NCBI RefSeq assembly: GCF_008704395.1
Contig: NZ_CP023695.1
Span: 2,728,001 to 2,792,000, forward strand
DNA from: Streptomyces alboniger
Lineage (GTDB): Bacteria; Actinomycetota; Actinomycetes; Streptomycetales; Streptomycetaceae
DNA length: 64,000 nucleotides
Direction of reading: 5' to 3'
The position numbers were made by a program, and so were the translations under genes. The notes under the pieces were generated by a model. The model had not been told where the DNA came from. It saw only the letters and a program-made list of their open reading frames with translations, and searched no databases. Positions 51,714-58,652 of this stretch are shown piece by piece; within the stretch, counting starts at the first letter, position 1, and every line of letters begins with the position of its first letter.

Positions 51714-51756
51714 TGGTCCTCCCCGAGGCCATGGAGCGCACGATGCGCGTCCCGGC

Positions 51757-52119
51757 TCACGACTTTCCCTCCGCCTTGTGCAGGCGCCGCAGCGCGCCGC
51801 GCAGCGCATGGTCCAGGTGCTCGGGGAACGGGCTTCCTTCGGAGGTGGCGACGAGAGCGACAGCCACCTCGCGGCGCGAGAGGCCGCAGCGCCGCGCGAC
51901 GTCCATCAGCAGGTCACCTGCCTGTTCATGGGGGCACGGCACCAGGGCCATCATCATCCCGAGGGCCTGGTCGATCACCGCCCGGTCGCTCAGTCCCCGG
52001 CGCAACCGGGCGATCTCGGCGCGCAGTTCGACGACAGCCGGGTCCAGGAGGTCGTCGCCCCAGGCCACCTCGCCCGCCCTCATCCACCGGTCTTCCTGGA
52101 TCGTCACCTTCTGCTCCAT
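51757..52119 (-). CDS. ANTAR-domain protein without GAF
   Basis: Protein of 120 residues. A short helical start (VVELRAEIARLRRGLSDRAVIDQALGMMMALVP) leads into the ANTAR core (HEQAGDLLMDVARRCGLSRREVAVALVAT). It likely dimerises through the first helix and binds RNA. The ATG at 52119 is chosen, with a weak ribosome site; an in-frame start 28 codons upstream has no support. It precedes the DUF1206 gene on the same strand by 43 bases and may be co-transcribed. Confidence 0.78.
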   Translation of the reverse strand: MEQKVTIQEDRWMRAGEVAWGDDLLDPAVVELRAEIARLRRGLSDRAVIDQALGMMMALVPCPHEQAGDLLMDVARRCGLSRREVAVALVATSEGSPFPEHLDHALRGALRRLHKAEGKS

Positions 52120-52753
52120 GACACCTGCCTCACCACGCACTGCGTGCGCCCGCCCCGCGAAGTCGCCGGGGAACGCTCTGGCACCGGAGACCGAACCGGT
52201 CACCGGCGGTGCTGCTCGTCGCCTTCAGCGCGGACCTGGCACCTCCAGAGCCCCTGGCGCTGTCGCCGGTAGCGGCGGTCCCGCCGGTGCTCGCGGTCTC
52301 TGCGGTCCCGGTCGTCGCGGTACTCGTAACCGTCGCCCCGGTGTTGGCCGCCCGCGCCCCTCCGGCCGTAAACGCACGGCCACGAAGATCAGCACGCCCC
52401 CCGGGCGGAACGGAACCTCGCTGCCGGGGACTGGGGCCTCGCTTCGCAGCATAGCCCTGCCCCGAGGCAATGGATACGCTCGCTCGCCGCACAACCCCGC
52501 TGTGGACAAAGGACGTTGACAGGGAGTCAGGACAGGCGTTGACTTACGGTACGGCGTAGGGCCATGCCAATCCGAACCCTTCGGACAACGCATTCCGCCT
52601 ACCCGCTTCGCCCGGACCCCGCGGAAACCAGGAAACGCTCCGCGCGATCTGGAGGTCCGGCGACGCTCACGTGGATTCTCCTTCCTTCTGCTGACCTTGG
52701 CGCTTCTCGGGTTCAGCTTCACCGGAAAAACAACAAAGTCAGTAAGGACAGCC
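52120..52753. other. 634-base gap; possible decayed Arg/Asp-rich reading frame at 52203-52360
   Basis: On the minus strand one frame ending at a TGA at 52203-52205 reads GDGYEYRDDRDRRDREHRRD and so on with very high third-position GC. It has no usable start, because an in-frame TGA lies just upstream. A neighbouring frame is open upstream, so a one-base frameshift could have split a short gene. Otherwise I see only the promoter region of the CsbD gene. Confidence 0.3.
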
Positions 52754-52927
52754 ATGAATGCTGGGAACACGCTCAGGAACAAGGCACAGGCCTTCAAGGG
52801 CCGTATCACCGAACGCATCGGCCGGAACACCCGCAACAAGCGAATGCAGCGTGAAGGCAGGACCGACCGGGTCTCCGGAAACCTGAAGCAGTCCGGCGGC
52901 AAGGCCAAAGACGCCTTTCGCCGCTGA
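52754..52927 (+). CDS. CsbD-like small stress protein
   Basis: Very basic hydrophilic protein of 57 residues (NTLRNKAQAFKGRITERIGR, then VSGNLKQSGGKAKDAFRR). This matches the KGxxxExxG/GNxxxxxGKxKD pattern of CsbD general-stress proteins. AAGGAC lies six bases before the ATG at 52754. It sits with stress regulators and is probably induced with them. Confidence 0.8.
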   Translation: MNAGNTLRNKAQAFKGRITERIGRNTRNKRMQREGRTDRVSGNLKQSGGKAKDAFRR

Positions 52928-53002
52928 CCCATACGCCCCGGATGGTGCGCACGAAACGTGGACGCCATCCGGCCGGCACCATGCCCAGGGAAGTGGGACT
53001 TC

Positions 53003-53347
53003 ATGACGTACGACATCGAACGCGCGCGGCAGCCGGCAGACACCGAGAGCCCGGACCTCGCCCCCAGCAGTCACCAGACCGCGCTGCTCTCGAAGGGCGA
53101 CCGCGACAGGCTCACCCTGCGTCTCCAAAAGGCCCTCAACCTCTTCGTCGAAAGCCCGCGCCAAGCGGTCCAGGAGGCCGACGGCGCCTTCGAGGAAGCC
53201 GTCACCCAGCTGACCACCGCCCTCACGGAGCGGCGCCGTACCCTGCGCACCGACTGGCAGGATCTGGGCACCGAAGCGCAGACCGAGGAACTGCGGCTCG
53301 CGCTGCGGCAGTACAGGGAGACCACGGAACGGCTGCTGCGTATGTAA
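53003..53347 (+). CDS. Conserved Streptomyces stress-cluster protein, function unknown
   Basis: Protein of 114 residues, mostly helical: DRLTLRLQKALNLFVESPRQAVQEAD, then TALTERRRTLRTDWQ and LRLALRQYRETTERLL. The pattern is familiar from other Streptomyces hypothetical proteins that accompany CsbD and DUF1206 genes, but no function is known to me. ATG 53003 follows GGGA; an in-frame ATG at 52958 lacks a ribosome site. It ends six bases before the convergent acyl-CoA ligase gene. Confidence 0.72.
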   Translation: MTYDIERARQPADTESPDLAPSSHQTALLSKGDRDRLTLRLQKALNLFVESPRQAVQEADGAFEEAVTQLTTALTERRRTLRTDWQDLGTEAQTEELRLALRQYRETTERLLRM

Positions 53348-53353
53348 GCCCGA

Positions 53354-55300
53354 TCAGCTCCTGGTCCCCGCCCCGCCGGCGCCGCCGTAAAGCTCCTCGA
53401 TCTCCCGCGCGTACGCCGCCGTCACCGCATGCCGCTTGATCTTCAGGGACGGGGTGAGCAGGCCGTTGGCCTCCGAGAACTCGCCCTCCACCAGCGCGAA
53501 CCTGCGGATGGACTCGGCCTTGGATACCGCCGCGTTGGCGTGGTCCACGGCGCGTTGGACCTCCGCGATCACCTCCGGGTCGCGGGCCAGCTCCGCGAGC
53601 GGCGTGTCCAGGGGGCGTTTGCGTACGGCCAGCCAGTGGTCGACGGCCTCGGGCTCCAGGGTGATCAGCGCGGCGACGTACGAACGGTTGTCCCCCACCA
53701 CGATGCACTGGCCCACGAGCGCGCGGCTGCGGAGGCGGTCCTCCAGGACGGCGGGCGAGACGTTCTTGCCGCCGGAGGTGACGATGATGTCCTTCTTGCG
53801 GCCGGTGATGGTGAGGTATCCGGCCTCGTCCAGGGCCCCCAGGTCACCGGTGGCGAGCCAGTCGCCGGTGAGCACGGCGTCCGTCGCCGCCGGGTTGTTC
53901 CAGTAGCCGTTGAAGACGATGCCGCCCTTGAGCAGCACCTCCCCGTCGTCCGCTATGCGCACGGCCGTGCCGGGCACGGGCAGGCCGACGGTGCCGGGGC
54001 GCGGGCGCAGCGGCGGGGTGATCGTGGCGGCGGCCGTGGTCTCGGTGAGGCCGTAGCCCTCGTAGATGATGATTCCGGCGGCGTAGAAGAAGAGGTTGAG
54101 GTCGCGGTCGAGGGGGGAGCCGCCGCTGATCGCGTAGCGCAGGTTGCCGCCGACCTCCTTGCGGATGCGGCGGTAGACGAGGAGTTCGTACAGGGCCCAG
54201 CCGAGGCGCAGGCCGAGCGAGGGGCCGGGGCGGCTCGGGTCGAGGAACCTGTCCAGGTACGCCTCGCCGAACCGCACCGCGATCCGCTCGGCCCGGTCGA
54301 AGGACGCGGCGCGGCCGAGCTTCTCCGCGGTCGCCCGGCCGGTGTCGTGGATCTTCTCGAAGAGGTACGGGACGCCGACGAGGAAGGTCGGTCTGAACGC
54401 GCGCAGTTCGGGGCGGAGTTCGTCCGGCTTGACGCTCGGACAGTGGCCCAGTTCGATGCGGGCCAGCATGCAGGCGATCTGCAAGGAGCGGCCCAGGATG
54501 TGGGCGAGCGGCAGGAAGAGGAGCGTGGAGGCGACCTGCCCGGTGATCTCCTTGAAGACGGGGTGCAGCAGGTCGACCGTGTTGGCGGCCTCGGCGTGCA
54601 GGTTGCCGTGGGTGAGGACGCAGCCTTTGGGGCGGCCGGTGGTGCCGGAGGTGTAGCAGAGGGTCGCGATGGAGTCGGGGGTCAGCGCGGAGCGGCGCTT
54701 GGTCACCTCCTCGTCGGACAGTTCGCGTCCCAGCGCGGTCAGTTCCGCCATCGCGCCGCCGTCGATGTGCCGGATGCGGGGCGGGTCGACGTGGGTACGG
54801 AGGGCCTCCTCCGCCGTCGCCGCGTTCTCGGCGGTCTCCGCGATCAGGAGGCGGGCGCCCGAGTCCCGGACTATCCACTCGATCTGCTCCGCCGAGGACG
54901 TCGCGTAGACGGGGACGGTCTGGCCGCCCGCCGCCCAGATCGCGAAGTCCAGGACCGCCCATTCGTAGCGGGTACGCGACATCAGCGCGACCCGGCCGCC
55001 GGGCTCCAGGCCCGCCGCCAGCAACCCCTTGGCGATATCGGTGACTTCGCGCGCGAAGGCCGCCGCGGTCACCGGGCGCCAGCGGCCGCCCTCCTTGCGT
55101 CGCAGCACCACCGCGTCGGGGGCCTCGGCGGCGTTGGTGAACGGTATGTCGGCGGTGCTGCCCTCGGTGGCCCTCGCCACGAGCGGGGCGGTGCGGGCCT
55201 CGCGCACGGTGCCGCGCGCGTCCCTGACCAGCTCGACCTTGGCGCGCTCCGCGAGGTCGCCGCGGCGCTGGGCCCTTTTCAGATCCTTGCGTACGCCCAT
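53354..55300 (-). CDS. Long-chain fatty-acid-CoA ligase (FadD15-like)
   Basis: AMP-forming ligase of 648 residues that activates long-chain fatty acids to acyl-CoA. Motifs: the AMP-binding P-loop LCYTSGTTGRPKGCVLTHGN, the YEGYGLTETTAA motif, DWLATGDLG and the hinge TGRKKDIIVTSGGKNVSP with the C-terminal catalytic Lys in SLKIKR. ATG 55300. It is divergent from the AftB-like gene, with a palindrome between them that may bind a fatty-acid regulator. Confidence 0.93.
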   Translation of the reverse strand: MGVRKDLKRAQRRGDLAERAKVELVRDARGTVREARTAPLVARATEGSTADIPFTNAAEAPDAVVLRRKEGGRWRPVTAAAFAREVTDIAKGLLAAGLEPGGRVALMSRTRYEWAVLDFAIWAAGGQTVPVYATSSAEQIEWIVRDSGARLLIAETAENAATAEEALRTHVDPPRIRHIDGGAMAELTALGRELSDEEVTKRRSALTPDSIATLCYTSGTTGRPKGCVLTHGNLHAEAANTVDLLHPVFKEITGQVASTLLFLPLAHILGRSLQIACMLARIELGHCPSVKPDELRPELRAFRPTFLVGVPYLFEKIHDTGRATAEKLGRAASFDRAERIAVRFGEAYLDRFLDPSRPGPSLGLRLGWALYELLVYRRIRKEVGGNLRYAISGGSPLDRDLNLFFYAAGIIIYEGYGLTETTAAATITPPLRPRPGTVGLPVPGTAVRIADDGEVLLKGGIVFNGYWNNPAATDAVLTGDWLATGDLGALDEAGYLTITGRKKDIIVTSGGKNVSPAVLEDRLRSRALVGQCIVVGDNRSYVAALITLEPEAVDHWLAVRKRPLDTPLAELARDPEVIAEVQRAVDHANAAVSKAESIRRFALVEGEFSEANGLLTPSLKIKRHAVTAAYAREIEELYGGAGGAGTRS

Positions 55301-55362
55301 GACGGCTCCCCGGCTTCGACTTCGGCTACGACCTCGTACGTACGTCCGGACTTTCGGGGCAA

Positions 55363-55378
55363 CTTACTCGCGCGTAAG
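55363..55378. promoter_or_regulatory. Inverted repeat in the ligase/AftB-like promoter gap
   Basis: CTTACTCGCGCGTAAG has exact 5-base arms (CTTAC/GTAAG) and a near-palindromic TCGCGC centre. It lies 63 bases upstream of the acyl-CoA ligase start. It resembles TetR-type fatty-acid regulator sites of the TTAC-N6-GTAA kind. The regulator gene is not in the window. Confidence 0.5.
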
Positions 55379-55459
55379 AAAAATGCAATGCCCCCGTCAC
55401 GGAGGCGTCGGCACGGGCGGCCGCTCAAGCCGCGCCGGGGCCACGCCGATCTAGGGCCC

Positions 55460-57298
55460 ATGACCTCTACGTACTCCCCTGGTGTCCGTGAAGCGGAACC
55501 CCGGCCGGCCGTCGACGCCCCGCGAGGGTCCTGGCGGGGCCGCGCACGGGTCGGGGCCGCCCTCCTGCCCGCCCTCGTCATCGCCGTCGCCGGCTTCCGG
55601 CGGCGGTGGATGTCCGACGACGGTCACATCTACGTGCGGACGGTCCGCCAGGTGCTCGCGGGGAACGGGCCCGTCTTCAACCCCGGGGAGCGCGCCGAGT
55701 CGTCCACCGGAACCCTGTGGCAGTGGCTGCTCGTGGGGGCCGGGGCGCCGGGCCTCGACATCGCCACGGCCGCGATGTACGGCGGGCTGCTGCTGACCGC
55801 CGCCGGCTTCGCGCTCGCCGGACTCGCGGCGCTCCGCGTACACGGCGGCGGCGGGTTCCTGCTGCCCTGCGGAGCCCTGGTGCTGCTCGCGCTGCCGCCC
55901 GTCTGGGACTTCGCGACCTCCGGTCTGGAGACGGGGCTCGCCACCTGCTGGCTCGCGGGGGCCTGGCTGGCGCTCGTCGCACGGCCCCGGACCCTGGTGA
56001 CCTGCGCGGTGCTGGGCCTCGGCCCCCTCGTACGGCCGGACCTGGCGCTGGTGTCGGTGGTCTTCCTGGCCGCCCAGTGGGCCGTGGCACGCCCCTCGTG
56101 GCGCGGGGTCCTCGCGGGCGCCGGTGTCGCCGGGGCGCTCCCCGTCTCGTACGAGATCTTCCGCATGGGGTACTACGGACATCTGATGCCGTTGCCGGGC
56201 GTCACCAAGGAGGCCTCGCGCAGCCTGTGGGGGCGGGGGGCGGACTACTTCTGGGACTTCGCCGGGCCCTACGTGCTGTGGCTGCCGCTGCTGATGACCG
56301 TCGCGGCGGTCCTCGCGTCCGGCCAGGCACGGGAGGGGGGCCTCGCATCCGGCTGGGCACGGAAGCGGGTCCCCGCCTCCGGCCGGATCCGCAAGCGGGT
56401 CCTCATGCCCGGTCAGGCCCAGAAGCAGGGCCGCACATCCAGTCAGGCCCAGGGGCCCGCCCCCGCCCCCGCCCCCGACCGCCTGCGCCGACGCCTCCTC
56501 GTGGCCGCCCCCGTGACCGCGGGCGCCCTGTGCTGGCTCTACGTCATCAAGGTCGGCGGCGACTTCATGCACGGGCGGATGTTCCTGCCGGGGCTGCTGC
56601 TGATGCTGCTGCCCGCCTTCCTCGTGCCCGTCACGCGCGCGTGGACGATCGTCGTCGCCGGGATCGCGGTGTGGGCCGTGGCGTGCGCATCGGTGCTGCG
56701 GGTGCCGTACGAGGGGCGGATCGGGCCGGCCGGCGTCGCGGACGAGCGCGGGGTGTACGTACACCAGAACGCCGCCCCGCACCCCGTGCACCACGACTTC
56801 GCGGGGCAGCCGGGCAACAGGGCGTACGCCGGGCTCGTACGCAAACGGGTGCGGTCCGGCGCGCCCACGCTGCTGCTCGCCCACACCCCCGTTCCCGCCG
56901 CCCGGCCCGGGGTGACGGGGATCTACAACACGCTCGGCTTCAGCGGGTCCGTCGTCCCGCTGTCCGGCGCGGCCCTCGATCCCATCGGGCTCGCCTACCC
57001 CCTGGCGGCGCACTCGGAGGGCTTCAACGGCCGCGTGGGGCACGACAAGCGGCTGCCGGACGAGTGGATCGTCGCCGAACGCGGTGTCGCCGACGGCCTG
57101 CCCCCGGGGCTGGACCCCGCCCGCGTCGACGCGGCCCGCCGCGCCCTGCGGTGCGAGCCGTTCGCCGAGCTGCGGGCGGCGACGAGCGCGCCGATGACGG
57201 CCGGGCGGTTCTGGCGGAATCTGACGGGCGCGGTGGGGCTCACGTCGTTCCGTTTTCCGAATGATCCGGTGCGGGCGGAGAAGGAGCTGTGCCGGTAG
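55460..57298 (+). CDS. AftB-like membrane glycosyltransferase (GT-C fold)
   Basis: Polytopic membrane protein of 612 residues. The first outer loop has RRRWMSDDGHIYVRTVRQVL with the Asp53-Asp54 pair typical of GT-C enzymes that use polyprenyl-phosphate donors, then NGPVFNPGERAESSTGTLWQ. About ten helices follow, and later KVGGDFMHGRMFLPGLLLM. These segments resemble mycobacterial AftB, the terminal arabinofuranosyltransferase; in Streptomyces the acceptor is unknown. Residues about 284-335 are five 10-residue repeats inserted in a loop. The C-terminal 200 residues are a soluble outer domain. ATG 55460; the ribosome site is weak. Confidence 0.78.
   Translation: MTSTYSPGVREAEPRPAVDAPRGSWRGRARVGAALLPALVIAVAGFRRRWMSDDGHIYVRTVRQVLAGNGPVFNPGERAESSTGTLWQWLLVGAGAPGLDIATAAMYGGLLLTAAGFALAGLAALRVHGGGGFLLPCGALVLLALPPVWDFATSGLETGLATCWLAGAWLALVARPRTLVTCAVLGLGPLVRPDLALVSVVFLAAQWAVARPSWRGVLAGAGVAGALPVSYEIFRMGYYGHLMPLPGVTKEASRSLWGRGADYFWDFAGPYVLWLPLLMTVAAVLASGQAREGGLASGWARKRVPASGRIRKRVLMPGQAQKQGRTSSQAQGPAPAPAPDRLRRRLLVAAPVTAGALCWLYVIKVGGDFMHGRMFLPGLLLMLLPAFLVPVTRAWTIVVAGIAVWAVACASVLRVPYEGRIGPAGVADERGVYVHQNAAPHPVHHDFAGQPGNRAYAGLVRKRVRSGAPTLLLAHTPVPAARPGVTGIYNTLGFSGSVVPLSGAALDPIGLAYPLAAHSEGFNGRVGHDKRLPDEWIVAERGVADGLPPGLDPARVDAARRALRCEPFAELRAATSAPMTAGRFWRNLTGAVGLTSFRFPNDPVRAEKELCR
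56311..56460 (+). repeat. Five 30-bp tandem repeats inside the AftB-like gene
   Basis: Exactly five 30-base units (56311, 56341, 56371, 56401, 56431) of the form CCTCGCxTCCGGxxxGGCAC-N10 encode LASGQAREGG-like decapeptides. Later units are more diverged. Reading frame and helices on both sides are kept. Confidence 0.8.
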
Positions 57299-57375
57299 CG
57301 GGTCACGGCCCGGCCGCTCGCCGCGGTCAGCTCGCGTACCGGCACCGCACGATCACCGCACGCTACGCTCGCCCC

Positions 57376-57744
57376 ATGAGCCTGGAATGGGAGCAAGTCG
57401 TAGTCGACGCGGCGGACCCGGGGGCGCTGGGGCGGTGGTGGGCCGGGGCTCTCGGTTGGGTGGTCGTCGACGACTCCGCCGACGAGTGCGAGATCAGGCC
57501 GGAGCCCGACCGGCTTCCGGGCCTGCTCTTCGGCCGGGCGGCGGAGAAGGAGACGGTGAAGCGGACGGAGAAGAACCGGCTGCACCTGGACTTCCGTCCG
57601 GACGACCGGGACGCCGAGGTCGCCCGCCTCCTGGCCCATGGGGCCCGGCACGCCGACGTCGGCCAGACCGGCGACGAGCCGTGGGTCGTACTAGCGGACC
57701 CCGAGGGCAACCAATTCTGCGTGCTCGGCCCGCGCCGGCCCTGA
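57376..57744 (+). CDS. VOC (glyoxalase-like) family protein
   Basis: Protein of 122 residues with one glyoxalase/bleomycin-resistance fold: VVVDAADPGALGRWWAGALGWVV, then KNRLHLDFRPDD, and the C-terminal WVVLADPEGNQFCVLGP signature. Probable metal ligands are His in LHLDF and Glu in DPEGN. The reaction is not predictable. ATG 57376 follows the AftB-like gene by 77 bases. It faces the ABC permease gene tail to tail. Confidence 0.88.
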   Translation: MSLEWEQVVVDAADPGALGRWWAGALGWVVVDDSADECEIRPEPDRLPGLLFGRAAEKETVKRTEKNRLHLDFRPDDRDAEVARLLAHGARHADVGQTGDEPWVVLADPEGNQFCVLGPRRP

Positions 57745-57764
57745 GGCCGGCGCGGTCGTCCGAA

Positions 57765-57798
57765 GCGTCCCTCAGCTCACCGCGTCCCTCAGCTCACC
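57765..57798. repeat. Perfect 17-bp tandem duplication at a gene end
   Basis: GCGTCCCTCAGCTCACC occurs at 57765-57781 and again at 57782-57798. The second copy contains the stop codon of the ABC permease gene (57789-57791), so the gene end has been duplicated downstream. Confidence 0.85.
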
Positions 57799-58652
57799 AC
57801 GTCCTTCCGCGCGAACCCCCGGAACGCCAGCGCGAACAGCACCAGCGCGTACGTCACCGAGACCGCCGCCCCCTGGATCATGCCGCCCCACTCGGGGCGC
57901 GGCTGGATGACGTCCGCCCAGGCGAACTGCCAGTGCGCGGGCAGGAAGTCGCGCCAGTCGCCGAGCGCGGTGACGGCGTCCAGGACGTTGCCGACGATCG
58001 TGAGGCCGACCGCGCCGCCGACCGCGCCGAGCGGGGCGTCGGTCTTCGTCGACAGCCAGAACGCGAGGCCCGCGGTGACCAGTTGGGAGACGAAGACGTA
58101 CGCGACGGCCATCAGCAGGCGCTGCGCCGCCGTGCCCGCGGGCAGCTCGCCGCCGGTGGGGATCTCCAGCGGCCCCCAGCCGTAGGCCATCGTGCCGATC
58201 ACCAGCGCGATGAGCGGGAGCAGCACCATCGCGGCGGCGCTCAGGGCGAGCGCCACGACGAGCTTGGACCACAGCAGGCGGGCCCGCGGCACGGGCGCCG
58301 CCAGCAGATAGCGCAGGGACGACCAGCTCGCCTCGGAGGCGACCGTGTCCCCGCAGAACAGGGCGACGGGGATGACGAGGAGGAAGCCCGCCGAGACGAA
58401 CAGGCACGTCGCCGCGAAGTTGGCGGCGGACGCCGTGGCCGTGTCCATCAGCGTCACCTCGCTGTTGCGCTCCCCCGGTGAACCGGCGACGGCGAACGCG
58501 ATCACGAGGACGACGGGCAGCAGCGCCATGACCCCGCCCATCACGAGCGTGCGACGGCGCTTCAGCTGGCGGACCGCCTCGACCCGCAGCGGCAGGGTGC
58601 GTCCGGCGCGGTAGCCGGGCGCGGTGGGGCGCTCCAGGGTGGGGGCGCTCAT
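57789..58652 (-). CDS. ABC-2 type permease
   Basis: Membrane subunit of 287 residues for the ATPase encoded just upstream. An N-terminal cytoplasmic helix (RVEAVRQLKRRRTL) precedes six helices (GGVMALLPVVLVIAFAVA first; ALFCGDTVASEASWSSLRYLLAAP between helices 2 and 3, a typical ABC-2 loop). Its ATG overlaps the ATPase stop by four bases (ATGA). The exported substrate is unknown. Confidence 0.88.
   Translation of the reverse strand: MSAPTLERPTAPGYRAGRTLPLRVEAVRQLKRRRTLVMGGVMALLPVVLVIAFAVAGSPGERNSEVTLMDTATASAANFAATCLFVSAGFLLVIPVALFCGDTVASEASWSSLRYLLAAPVPRARLLWSKLVVALALSAAAMVLLPLIALVIGTMAYGWGPLEIPTGGELPAGTAAQRLLMAVAYVFVSQLVTAGLAFWLSTKTDAPLGAVGGAVGLTIVGNVLDAVTALGDWRDFLPAHWQFAWADVIQPRPEWGGMIQGAAVSVTYALVLFALAFRGFARKDVVS

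Noticed and set aside
48195..53347. Integrated plasmid or prophage using the tRNA-Arg gene
   Set aside because: There is no integrase, excisionase or repeated tRNA 3' end, and the genes look chromosomal. Kept only as a variable region.
53429..55459. Plus-strand open frame fused to the N-terminus of the AftB-like gene
   Set aside because: It is antisense to the acyl-CoA ligase and lacks domain features. The membrane protein starts at 55460.
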